Assembly: GCA_016650185.1 (NCBI GenBank)
Contig: JAENWE010000078.1
Coordinates: 1 to 8,647, forward strand
From: Vicinamibacteria bacterium
Lineage (GTDB): Bacteria; Acidobacteriota; Vicinamibacteria; Fen-336; JAGNNV01
Reading direction: 5' to 3'
DNA: 8,647 nt
Part shown: positions 1 through 7,550 of the stretch, piece by piece
How the letters are laid out: the number at the start of each line of letters is the position of its first letter
Numbering within the stretch: the stretch's first letter is position 1
Translations under genes and position numbers: made by a program
Notes under the pieces: model-generated
Database searches by the model: none
What the model was told of the DNA's origin: nothing
What the model saw: only the letters and a program-made list of their open reading frames with translations

Positions 1-1080
1 GCCATGACCTCAAAAGCCCTGCGCGAGACTTTCGATTTGTGTATCTCCTGCAAGGCCTGCCGGCGAGAGTGCCCGACCGGCGTCGACGTGGCGCGGATGA
101 AGATCGAAGTCCTCCATCATCAGATCCAGCGCCACGGTCTCTCGGTCAAGGATCGACTGATCGGATATTTACCCCGTTACGCACCGATCCTGTCCCGCCT
201 CGGCGGTCTGGCGAATCTCGCTCCGAAACTCCCCGGGGTCCGCCTGCTCGCAGACCGGCTCATCGGATTGAGTGCTCGGCGATCGCTGCCGGAGTTTCGT
301 CCCCGTTTCGAGCCGCCGGCGCCGCCGACCGCTCCCGGCGAGGCCGACGTGATCCTCTTCGTCGACACCTTCAGCACCTACTTCGAACCGGCCATCGCTC
401 GCAGCGCCCAGCGCGTGCTGGAGGCGAGCGGCAAGCGCGTCGGGTTCCTTGACCCGCCAGGACGCCCGCCGTGCTGCGGGAGGACGTTCCTGTCCGTCGG
501 GCTGGTCGACGAAGCTCGGGCCGAGGCGCGACGCTTCCTGGACGCCTACCGCCCATGGCTCGAACGCGATGTCCCGCTCGTCGGCATCGAGCCCTCGTGC
601 CTGCTCACCCTGCGCGACGAGTGGCCGGCCCTGCTTCCTGGCGCCGAGACGAGACGAGTCGCCAGGCTGGCCCGCATGTTCGAGGAGCAGATCGCCTCGA
701 ATCCAGGGGCGCTCCGGGAGACCCTCCGCCCCAAGACGGGGGCGAAGGCCTGGCTCCACGGGCATTGCCACCAGAAGGCCTTCGGCGCCATGGACGCGGT
801 TCGGGAGACCCTCGCGCTGCTTCCCGGCCTCGCCGTCCATACGATCGAGTCCGGCTGCTGCGGGATGGCGGGTGCTTTTGGATTCGACCGCCGCCATTTC
901 GACACTTCGATGCAGCTCGCGGAGATGGATCTGCTCCCCGTGGTCCGTGCGGCCGGCCCGGAAGACCGGATAGTCGCGAGCGGCACCAGCTGCCGCCATC
1001 AAATCGCCGATGGCGCGAAGCGCCACGCCGTTCATGTCGCCGAACTGCTCGCCGAGGCGCTTCCGCCCGAGCCGTCCTGA
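1..1080 (+). CDS. FAD-binding/Fe-S oxidoreductase, C-terminal part (5' truncated by the window)
   Basis: This is the C-terminal iron-sulfur part of a flavin- and Fe-S-dependent oxidoreductase of the D-lactate/glycolate dehydrogenase type (GlcD-GlcF fusion, YdiJ-like). The frame is open from base 1, and the ATG at 4 is probably an internal methionine. Counted from that ATG, residues 13-23 carry a 4Fe-4S motif (C13, C16, C19, C23 followed by Pro), normally the second cluster of the fusion. Two CCG domains follow: one with PPCCGR near 155, and one with GHCHQKA near 253, SGCCGMAG near 286 and SGTSC near 327. In this family the N-terminal FAD_binding_4 domain and a first cluster motif precede the part seen here, and full proteins are about 950-1000 residues. 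Electrons probably pass from the FAD-bound 2-hydroxyacid through the clusters to a membrane acceptor; the substrate cannot be told from this part. It converges with the VWA gene, 52 bases away, with no clear terminator between them. Confidence 0.88.
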   Translation, partial: AMTSKALRETFDLCISCKACRRECPTGVDVARMKIEVLHHQIQRHGLSVKDRLIGYLPRYAPILSRLGGLANLAPKLPGVRLLADRLIGLSARRSLPEFRPRFEPPAPPTAPGEADVILFVDTFSTYFEPAIARSAQRVLEASGKRVGFLDPPGRPPCCGRTFLSVGLVDEARAEARRFLDAYRPWLERDVPLVGIEPSCLLTLRDEWPALLPGAETRRVARLARMFEEQIASNPGALRETLRPKTGAKAWLHGHCHQKAFGAMDAVRETLALLPGLAVHTIESGCCGMAGAFGFDRRHFDTSMQLAEMDLLPVVRAAGPEDRIVASGTSCRHQIADGAKRHAVHVAELLAEALPPEPS

Positions 1081-1132
1081 CCCACAAACGCGAGCGGCAA
1101 TGAGAACGTACTTCCGCGGCAGGGCCTCGGGC

Positions 1133-2080
1133 TCAACGCTCCCCGACCCAGTATCCGTTCCGGGTGTGGACATCACCCTTCTGGCCGACCAGCCGCAGTT
1201 CGATCCGATGCCAGCCCGGGCGCTTCACGTTCTGCGGCTCGTAGCGAAGCACGTACCGGTAGCCCATCGTCTCCGCGATAGCCGCAAAGGCCGTTTTGAG
1301 GCGCGCCGGAGACTCCGCCTCCCAGTATCGCCCCCCGGTAGTCGCCGCGATCTGCCGCAGTGCCCAGGTATGTTCGAACTCAAGGGAAAGGGTCCCTGCG
1401 GATGGCAGCATCCGGCCCCCGAGGTCCAGACTCGGTACGGCAAAGCCGTCGTCGTCGCGCCGAAGACCGACCACGTGAATCAGGGCATTGGATCTCTCCG
1501 CCACCTGTCTCAACTGCCCCCAGTCCAGAAAGCTCATGTTGTCTTCGCCGTCGGTGAAGAGCACAACCAGGGTTCGCGACTGGGTCTTGGGAAGGGTCAA
1601 CGCTGCGTACAGGGCGTCAATCACCGAGGTGGCCCCGGCCGGCTGCAACTGGTCGATTTCCCGGCGGATCGCGGCCTTGTCCGTGGTCGGCCGCGCCAGC
1701 CATTGGATTTCGCCCGAGAATGCGAAAACGGCCACCTCGTCCTGCGGCCGCAAACTCTCCAGGAAGGCCCGACTTGCGGTGCGCAGGGCCAGAAGCTTCT
1801 CGCCCACCAGAGAGTTGCTCGTATCGAACGCGAGCACGGCCAGAAGGGGCAGGCTCTCGGCCGAGACCAGTTCGAAGCTCTGAACGACTCCGTTGTCTTT
1901 GAGCTCGAAGGCCGATGCGCTGAGACCGACCACGGGGTCGCCGCGATTCGACACCGAAGCGTCGACGTAGACGTTGTCGACCCCGGCCCGAAAGACTTCA
2001 AGCGCCCGTTCCTGAGCCTGGGCCTGACCGGCGACCGCGCCACCAAGAACGGCGAGGGAAAAGGTTGCGGCCAAGATCAC
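1133..2080 (-). CDS. Exported VWA-domain protein (VWFA-related Acidobacterial type)
   Basis: A 315-residue protein with a Sec-type signal peptide (hydrophobic residues 2-18, probable cleavage in the AQA stretch near 22-24) and one von Willebrand factor A domain (about 78-275). The MIDAS metal site is complete: DTSNS at 86-90, Thr151, and Asp177 in FTDGED. An N-terminal beta-rich segment (about 28-72, with FELKDNGVVQ) and a C-terminal strand segment ending RNGYWVGER match the layout of the VWFA-related Acidobacterial domain family. Such proteins are thought to bind protein partners outside the cytoplasm through a divalent metal; no enzyme activity is expected. The start is GTG at 2080, which overlaps the stop of the upstream TPR gene as GTGA. 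No Shine-Dalgarno sequence is visible, so translation is probably coupled. A TTG two codons downstream is an alternative start. The exact biological role is unknown. Confidence 0.85.
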   Translation of the reverse strand: MILAATFSLAVLGGAVAGQAQAQERALEVFRAGVDNVYVDASVSNRGDPVVGLSASAFELKDNGVVQSFELVSAESLPLLAVLAFDTSNSLVGEKLLALRTASRAFLESLRPQDEVAVFAFSGEIQWLARPTTDKAAIRREIDQLQPAGATSVIDALYAALTLPKTQSRTLVVLFTDGEDNMSFLDWGQLRQVAERSNALIHVVGLRRDDDGFAVPSLDLGGRMLPSAGTLSLEFEHTWALRQIAATTGGRYWEAESPARLKTAFAAIAETMGYRYVLRYEPQNVKRPGWHRIELRLVGQKGDVHTRNGYWVGER

Positions 2081-3231
2081 GGCGCCACAGATCGACGAAG
2101 CTCGGCGAGCGTTGCCCGCCCTTCTGCGGAATGGGTCATGGGATAACGATTGTAGGGGTCGACCGCGGTGCGGAGACGGAACTGATCGAGCGCGAAGCCG
2201 AGCAGCTCACTCGCGCCTTCGGGATCTCCGCGCAGCAGCAGCACGTGAGATACCGCGACCGCGGCCGGTTGCGAGAGGGGGAGTATTTCGAGAGCCGCCC
2301 GGTATTCAGCCTCCGCCGCGGCCAATTCGCCCGCGTCCTCGTGGATTCGTCCCAGAAACAGATGGGCGAGGTACTGAAGCGCCGCGTCGCCGCTTTTCGA
2401 AAGTACCGCCTCCAAGGAGGCGCGCGCCGGCGCGGGCTGACGGAGACGCCAGAGCACGCGGCCAAGGCGGAGCCGAGCCTCGTGCTGCTCGGGGTCCGCG
2501 GCCAGGGTCCCCTCGAAGGAGCGCCGAACCCTCTGCCACAAACCCTTGATCTTCTCCGTCTGAGCTTCGAATTGCCGGACGGCCCGCGGGGGCATGACAG
2601 GTGTCCGAGGCGCCGGAACGACGGTAAGAAACGCGGTGGTCTCCGTCACGATGCCCGCGGTCAGCAGCAAAGTCCCGTCTCGGGGGAGCCGCTTGAGCCC
2701 CGCCCGAGCCCATAGTTCCGCGTGAGCCAGGCAGTGAGACCAGTGAGCGTGGCGCGCCATCCCGACATAGAAGCGGCTGAGGAACGTCTTGGCCTCGCGG
2801 TCGACCATGAGCAACATCTCGGCCAGGCGTTCGATGACTGGCGCGTCCGTGCCCGTTCCGCAGCGGGCCTGCTGCTCGCTCACCGGCGGTCCGAATTGCT
2901 CCAGGATCTCCCGGTCCGCATGGAGCAGCATGGCGGCCCGAAGGGAGAATTTCTGGAACACGATCCGGTCCTCGCACTCTCGGCATCGCCTCACCGCCAC
3001 CGCTGCAGCCTGCAGGTTGTCGAGATCACAACGCAGCCGGTCCCGATCCCAGCCGTCCAGGGCAAGGACCGCGGCGGTGTGCCCGCCCGAGGCGTACCCT
3101 GTCACCAGACTCAGATACTCAGCGGACGGGGGCACTCTCGCCGGAGGGCACGGCGCGGCAGAGGCCATCGGTTGAAGCGGAGAGGCCGCGACCACGAAAG
3201 CGGCGGCAGCGGCGATGACAAGGGAGCGCAC
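2077..3231 (-). CDS. Exported TPR-repeat protein, partner of the VWA protein
   Basis: A 384-residue protein read from a GTG at 3231. I chose this start because the next residues form a signal peptide (hydrophobic core 4-16, ASA cleavage near 25), and because codons further upstream lack the strong GC-ending bias of the gene. The frame stays open to 3477, so a longer form cannot be strictly excluded. Residues about 30-210 are helical with several cysteines, including a CRECED pair near 83-88, and match no domain I recognise. Residues about 245-345 hold two to three TPR-like helical hairpins, the clearest being the one with AEAEYRAALEILP. The C-terminal DPYNRYP followed by a LAELRRS tail resembles the end of TPR proteins encoded with acidobacterial VWA proteins. 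It is the first gene of the pair and ends inside the VWA start codon. Likely role: an extracytoplasmic scaffold for a VWA partner; this is inference. Confidence 0.75.
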   Translation of the reverse strand: MRSLVIAAAAAFVVAASPLQPMASAAPCPPARVPPSAEYLSLVTGYASGGHTAAVLALDGWDRDRLRCDLDNLQAAAVAVRRCRECEDRIVFQKFSLRAAMLLHADREILEQFGPPVSEQQARCGTGTDAPVIERLAEMLLMVDREAKTFLSRFYVGMARHAHWSHCLAHAELWARAGLKRLPRDGTLLLTAGIVTETTAFLTVVPAPRTPVMPPRAVRQFEAQTEKIKGLWQRVRRSFEGTLAADPEQHEARLRLGRVLWRLRQPAPARASLEAVLSKSGDAALQYLAHLFLGRIHEDAGELAAAEAEYRAALEILPLSQPAAVAVSHVLLLRGDPEGASELLGFALDQFRLRTAVDPYNRYPMTHSAEGRATLAELRRSVAP

Positions 3232-3558
3232 TATCGGGATCCGTGATCGACCACGTTCGAATGCTATCGCACCGCATTGACGCGGGACCGGGGGCACTTG
3301 ACCAGCTCCTTCAAGGGAGGGCGCCTGGAGTTTGAGGCCAGCAGCCCGTGGCGAAAGCGGATCTTTTCCGCCATCTCTGCGTTTCCAAACCTTGAAATAC
3401 TCCAGGGTATTACTGCGGTTCGGCGCCTTGATCTGGCGAAAAATCTCTCGCTTTCGTTCGCGGTGGACTTTCACCACGGGCCGCTAGTTCCAGGCCCGCT
3501 TCGCGGATTCGTCCGCCCCAGAACCCTGTTCGTCGGCGAGGGCTAGAATCCACGACCA
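3232..3558. promoter_or_regulatory. Divergent intergenic control region (TPR-VWA operon / small gene)
   Basis: These 327 bases separate the minus-strand TPR gene from the plus-strand gene at 3559 and must hold promoters for both. The stretch from about 3385 to 3460 is visibly richer in A and T than its surroundings. A minus-strand frame remains open across 3232-3477, but its codon use is unlike the adjoining gene and I do not call it coding. A plus-strand frame 3277-3546 is likewise unsupported. I find no convincing -35/-10 pair for the minus-strand operon, no clear terminator and no RNA gene. The only promoter-like element is the TAGAAT hexamer listed separately. Confidence 0.45.
3544..3549 (+). 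promoter_or_regulatory. Possible -10 element of the small-protein gene
   Basis: TAGAAT matches the TATAAT consensus at five of six positions and ends nine bases before the ATG at 3559. That is the same distance as between the perfect TATAAT and the ATG of arsR. Transcription would start at or next to the ATG, giving a leaderless message, which would fit the absence of a well-placed Shine-Dalgarno sequence (the only candidate, GAGGG, lies about 15 bases from the ATG). No good -35 hexamer stands at the expected distance, so this is a weak call. Confidence 0.25.
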
Positions 3559-3876
3559 ATGAACGACGACGCCCCCAAGAGCTCCCTGGAACTTGCCATG
3601 GAGCGCCTGCGCAGGAAAGATGCCGAGAGCGGCGAGAGCGTGCGCGAACTGTCCCCCGAACAAAAGGCCGAGATCGCGGAGATCCGAAGCGTCTACGAGG
3701 CCAAACTCGCCGAGGCGGACATCATGAAGCGGCCCAAGCTCCCCCCCGGACTTCCCGAGGAACTTCGCGAGCAAGTCGATCTTCTGAACGAACAGTTCCT
3801 CCGAGAGCGCGACATCCTCTCCGCTGAGCGGGACGCGAAGATTGAAGCCATCCGGAACCGCGCCCCCGCGAAGTAA
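3559..3876 (+). CDS. Small charged helical protein of unknown function
   Basis: A 105-residue protein without signal peptide, membrane segment or cysteine. It is rich in Glu, Lys, Arg, Leu and Ala and looks almost wholly helical. A first amphipathic stretch (about 8-22, SLELAMERLRRKDAE) is followed by a SPEQKAEIAEIRSVYEAKLAE helix (about 32-52), a short proline-containing break (LPPGLPEE, about 60-68), and a last charged helix (about 68-101) ending DAKIEAIRN. Two helices around a break suggest a coiled-coil hairpin or dimer in the cytoplasm. I do not recognise a named domain, though similar short hypothetical proteins seem to occur in acidobacterial genomes (recollection, not checked). The ATG at 3559 is the only sensible start. 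The SGNH hydrolase gene begins 15 bases after its stop, so the two are probably co-transcribed. No function is assigned. Confidence 0.75.
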   Translation: MNDDAPKSSLELAMERLRRKDAESGESVRELSPEQKAEIAEIRSVYEAKLAEADIMKRPKLPPGLPEELREQVDLLNEQFLRERDILSAERDAKIEAIRNRAPAK

Positions 3877-3891
3877 CCGGCGGTCGGCGCG

Positions 3892-4974
3892 ATGAAGCGG
3901 CTCGGGCGATTTCTCTCTTCGGCTGCCTTGAGCCTGGCCTCAATTTCGGCGGCCCTGCTCGTCGGGGAAGCGGTGGCCCGACTGGCCGGAGTGAGCGTGG
4001 GAACTGTGCAGATCAACCGTGGCGTGGTGCGCACCAGCCCAAGCCCGAAGCTCGGCTTCGAACTGCGTCCCAACTCCTCTGTGGCTGCCGAAGTGGACTA
4101 CCGAATCAATGGGGAGGGCTTTCGTGGTCCGGCCCTGACCGAGAAGAAGGAAGGGGTCCGGCGGATCGCGGTTTTCGGGGACTCGATCGTCTTCGGATAC
4201 TGGGTGGCGGAGCGCGATGCCTTTCCGGCTCAGCTCGGCGTCCTGCTTGGACCGAGGGTGGAAACCCTGAACCTTGGCGTGCCCGGCTACAACCTCGATC
4301 AGGAAGTGGAAAACCTCCGCCTGCGGGTCGACTCGCTTCGGCCCGATGTGGTGGTGTTCGGCTTCTGCCTGAATGATCTCGACGGTCTCTTGAGCTTCGA
4401 GTATGGACTCACCCAGAAGAGGCGCGAGGCCCGCAGCGGGCCGCGGCGAGTTCTGGAGTCTCTCCTCTCCTTTTCCAGGTTCGCGGCCTGGATCGAATAC
4501 CGGCTGACCGAGCGCGATGCGCGGACCCGATTCGCCGAGGCGCGGAACCCATTCGGCGGAGAGCTGTACGAGGCGACTCCTGCGGCTCTCGATTCCCATC
4601 TCGATGCCAGTTTCGGCGCCCTGGCGGCCACGGTTACGCCTCGCGGGATCAAGGCGCTGATCGCCATCTTTCCGATCTTGGGCAACAAGTTCGAGAATTA
4701 TCCGTACCAGGATCTTCACACGCGGGTGGGGAAGGCGGCGGCGCGCGCCGGCCTTCTCTCGGTGGATCTCCTGCCCTGCTTCGCGCCCTATGGCTTCAGA
4801 GATGTCCGTGTGGATGTTGTGCATCCCAATCCACTCGGCCACCGCATCGCCGCACATGCGGCGGCACTTGGATTGTTCGATGAACTCTTTCCCGGCGAAA
4901 AGAAGCCGGCCGCCCTGGAACGATCGTGTTCGACCTATCGGGCGGAGGAGTTCGCGACGGTGAACGGCTACTAG
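3892..4974 (+). CDS. Membrane-anchored SGNH/GDSL-family hydrolase
   Basis: A 360-residue protein with a short basic N-terminus and a hydrophobic segment (about 8-28) that acts as signal peptide or anchor, placing the catalytic domain outside the cytoplasm. SGNH blocks are present in order: block I VFGDSIVFGY with Ser98, block II NLGVPGYN with Gly near 129-132, block III FCLNDLD with Asn161, and block V DVVHPN with Asp308 and His311. All residues of the catalytic Ser-Asp-His triad and oxyanion hole are therefore intact. Family members hydrolyse or transfer acyl groups on esters, often acetyl groups on polysaccharides; the substrate here is unknown. The ATG at 3892 has no clear Shine-Dalgarno sequence and lies 15 bases after the small upstream gene, which suggests a shared transcript. 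The stop is TAG at 4972-4974, inside a CTAG that also ends the phosphatase gene on the other strand. Confidence 0.85.
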   Translation: MKRLGRFLSSAALSLASISAALLVGEAVARLAGVSVGTVQINRGVVRTSPSPKLGFELRPNSSVAAEVDYRINGEGFRGPALTEKKEGVRRIAVFGDSIVFGYWVAERDAFPAQLGVLLGPRVETLNLGVPGYNLDQEVENLRLRVDSLRPDVVVFGFCLNDLDGLLSFEYGLTQKRREARSGPRRVLESLLSFSRFAAWIEYRLTERDARTRFAEARNPFGGELYEATPAALDSHLDASFGALAATVTPRGIKALIAIFPILGNKFENYPYQDLHTRVGKAAARAGLLSVDLLPCFAPYGFRDVRVDVVHPNPLGHRIAAHAAALGLFDELFPGEKKPAALERSCSTYRAEEFATVNGY

Positions 4975-7532
4975 GCTTTCATGACGATCAAGGTCATGTC
5001 GTCGTGCTGCTGGGCGCCGGAGGCGAAGGCGTCGGCGTTCTCCATCATCTTGAGGACGAGATCCGAGGAGGCGAGGCCGCGATTCTGCCGCAGCGCCGCG
5101 ATCATCAGCTCTTCGCTCCATTCTTCCCCTTGCGGGTTCATGCACTCGGAGATGCCGTCGGTGTAGCCGAGCAGCAGGTCTCCTCGACGAATGTCCACCG
5201 AGCCCTCGGTGAAGCTCGCTACTTCCATGAGGCCGACCACCGGCCCGCCCACCTCCAGCCTCTCGACCCGCCCGTCGCGCCGCAACAGAAGCGGGGCATT
5301 GTGTCCGGCGTTCACGTAGCAGAGAAGGCCATTGCGGTACTCGCCGTAAAAGAATGTCGCGTAGCGATTGCTCGGCGACGACTCGAAGATCAGCTTGTTG
5401 ATGTTGACCATCAGGCGAGCGAGATCACGGCTCCCGGCCAGGGCCTGCCCTCGCAGCGCCGCCTGAAGCCCGGCCATCAGCAAGGCCGCGGGAATGCCCT
5501 TGCCCGCGATATCGCCGATGGCGAGACCGATCGCACGCTCGCCCTCCAGGGGAAGGAAGTCGTAGTAGTCCCCGCCGATCCCCGCGGCCGGCCGGCAGTG
5601 TCCGGCCAGGTCGAGACCGGCGATGGCCGGGGGCCTCTGGGGAAGCAGGGTGAACTGGACTTCGCGCGCGATCTCGATCTCCCGCGTCATCCGCTCGCGC
5701 TTCGCGACCTCGGTCGCCACCTGTTCGACCAGCCGTGTGTTGTCGAGGGCGAGCGCCGTCTGATGAGCCACGGACTGCAGGAGTTGAAGGTCGGAGGGAG
5801 AGTAGGCGGCCTCGGATGACTTGGGGCCCAGGCTCAAGAATCCCTCGACCGACGCCTTGGTGCGAAGCGGTATCAGGACCTCGGACTGGAGGTCACGCAG
5901 TTTTGCCGCATCCAATTCGGGGATGTTCTCTCGGCGGACCCACGAACGGTCGTCGTCGAGGTAGACGGTCTGCGGCTTCTGCAGCGCCTCCACACAACAG
6001 GTCAGGACGCCGGCCGCTCCGAACTCCAGAGTCAGGGCATCGCCTCCATACCCGGTGGCGAAGGCGGGCAGGAAGCCCGATTCACCCCGGACAAAGGCTG
6101 CGACTTTTGGGACATGCAGGGCCTCCCCGATTGTCCGCGACACCGTTTCCAGAAGATCCTGGCGGTCGGCGATCGAGCGCACGTGCTCACCCAACTCAGC
6201 GAGGATCCTTTCGGCATCGACGGCCTCCCGGAAGAAACGTTTGTCGATCCACGCGCGGAACCGATTTGCTCCACGCTGAAAGAAGACCAGGAAGATCAGG
6301 GCCAGCCCCATCCACCGGAGGCGGTCCACCTGGCGCTTCTGGGGGTCGGAGAAGATTTCGAGGAGGCCGAACGCGACCACAAAGCCCATCACAATCTGGA
6401 TGAACCGCACCGCGCGTTGCGCCAGAGCGTACTGAAGGCCCTGGCGGACGACCATACCTACGCCCATCGCTTTGTGCACGATGACGACGTAGGCGAGGGT
6501 CAGCGGCAACAACATCATCATCAGGATGGCGATCAGGTTGACGATGTCGGGGACGCCGCTACCGTACGATCGTCCGGTCAGGAGCGCCAGGGTCGCGAGC
6601 ACGCCGGCCGGGGCCATGCCCACCGCGGCGCCGGTCAGCAGGATCTTCAACCGTCTCGATGAGTCCCCGTTCTTCGTCGTTCCCACCTTGAAGCCGAGAG
6701 TCCAGAAGAAGATCGAAACCGACGAGTAGACGAGGATCAGAGCCACCCGGCCGATCCGCAGACCCGCGATCTTGAAGGGCAAGCCCCACGTGAAGTCCGC
6801 GACCGCCAGGTTGATGCCTGAGTTGATCACGGCCACGCCGAGAAGAGGGATGAACAGAAGCCACTTCAACCAGGGCTTTCTCTGATCGATTGCCGGTGGT
6901 TCTGGAAAATTGATGGCAAAAGCGACCATGGAGAGGGACCAGCAGGAACTCAGGAAGGCCAGCCACAGGACGGCCAGCGTGCCGAGGACTGGACCGAGAC
7001 GCTCGAATCCGGCGCCCGAGCTGCCAAGGTTCGAGAACGTCTGCATCATGAAGAGCAGGAGCCATGCCGAGCGGTCGTCGGGCTTGAACCAGGCGACGGT
7101 GAATCCAACCCCGAGGAAGAAAATGGGCAGCACGAGGTCCATCACGACCACGGACGAGACGTCGCCAAGCGAAGGAGGACTGACGGGAGCGGGCGGCAGA
7201 GGAAGGTCGAGGGCAAGGCGGCCCGTAGGTCGCGCCACCACCACGCTCAGGATTCCTGTCCTCGCCGCTTCGACCCGCGCCAGGCCGACGTCCGCGTAGC
7301 CCCGGAGCGGTCGATCACCGACGCTCACGATCTCGTCGTCGACCCTGAGTCCGGACGAGGAGTCGATCACTGAGGCCACCACCGGACTCAGGGGCTTCAG
7401 AGTAAAGGGAGCCTTCGGGTACGCGCTCGGAGCGATCAGGCCGCCGATCGACAGCGAGGCCCTCGTCAGGTGATAGGCGAAGGAGACGAACAGCAGGACC
7501 AGCAGCACGGCATGTGTCGCATCTCGCTTCAT
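4971..7532 (-). CDS. Membrane PP2C-type (SpoIIE/RsbU-like) serine phosphatase with PDZ-like and GAF domains
   Basis: An 853-residue signalling protein, numbered from the ATG at 7532. The order is: membrane segment 7-24; a PDZ-like segment about 50-112 (SGLRVDDEIVSVGDRPL); about seven to nine membrane helices from 125 to 420; a GAF-like domain about 452-598; a helical linker about 602-628 (REVQFTLLPQ at 623-632); and a SpoIIE/PP2C phosphatase domain to the end. Metal-binding motifs are intact: GGDYYDF (Asp655), GDIAGKGIPAALLMA (Asp674), GYTDGISE (Asp792) and HDDMTLIV (Asp844/845). Family members dephosphorylate anti-sigma-factor antagonists or similar STAS proteins in response to a signal. No such partner is encoded next to it. 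I chose ATG 7532 because the frame above it runs into the arsR promoter; the ATG at 7583 is an alternative adding 17 residues. Neither has a strong Shine-Dalgarno sequence. Confidence 0.88.
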   Translation of the reverse strand: MKRDATHAVLLVLLFVSFAYHLTRASLSIGGLIAPSAYPKAPFTLKPLSPVVASVIDSSSGLRVDDEIVSVGDRPLRGYADVGLARVEAARTGILSVVVARPTGRLALDLPLPPAPVSPPSLGDVSSVVVMDLVLPIFFLGVGFTVAWFKPDDRSAWLLLFMMQTFSNLGSSGAGFERLGPVLGTLAVLWLAFLSSCWSLSMVAFAINFPEPPAIDQRKPWLKWLLFIPLLGVAVINSGINLAVADFTWGLPFKIAGLRIGRVALILVYSSVSIFFWTLGFKVGTTKNGDSSRRLKILLTGAAVGMAPAGVLATLALLTGRSYGSGVPDIVNLIAILMMMLLPLTLAYVVIVHKAMGVGMVVRQGLQYALAQRAVRFIQIVMGFVVAFGLLEIFSDPQKRQVDRLRWMGLALIFLVFFQRGANRFRAWIDKRFFREAVDAERILAELGEHVRSIADRQDLLETVSRTIGEALHVPKVAAFVRGESGFLPAFATGYGGDALTLEFGAAGVLTCCVEALQKPQTVYLDDDRSWVRRENIPELDAAKLRDLQSEVLIPLRTKASVEGFLSLGPKSSEAAYSPSDLQLLQSVAHQTALALDNTRLVEQVATEVAKRERMTREIEIAREVQFTLLPQRPPAIAGLDLAGHCRPAAGIGGDYYDFLPLEGERAIGLAIGDIAGKGIPAALLMAGLQAALRGQALAGSRDLARLMVNINKLIFESSPSNRYATFFYGEYRNGLLCYVNAGHNAPLLLRRDGRVERLEVGGPVVGLMEVASFTEGSVDIRRGDLLLGYTDGISECMNPQGEEWSEELMIAALRQNRGLASSDLVLKMMENADAFASGAQQHDDMTLIVMKA

Positions 7533-7550
7533 ATTCAGCCGTTTTACCTG

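Noticed and set aside
1081..1132. Terminator between the convergent oxidoreductase and VWA genes
   Set aside because: I could find only four- to five-base arms with long loops and no T tract in these 52 bases, which is not enough to call a terminator.
169..1176. 335-codon minus-strand open frame opposite the Fe-S oxidoreductase
   Set aside because: It lies antisense to a gene with clear cysteine motifs, and its translation is low-complexity and Arg/Gly-rich without any recognisable domain. It is a GC-bias shadow.
1010..2146. 378-codon plus-strand open frame opposite the VWA gene
   Set aside because: The opposite strand encodes a complete VWA domain with an intact MIDAS site; this frame has no domain and atypical composition.
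3940..5145. 401-codon minus-strand open frame opposite the SGNH gene
   Set aside because: The plus strand carries all SGNH blocks in order. The antisense frame overlaps the phosphatase 3' end and shows no motif.
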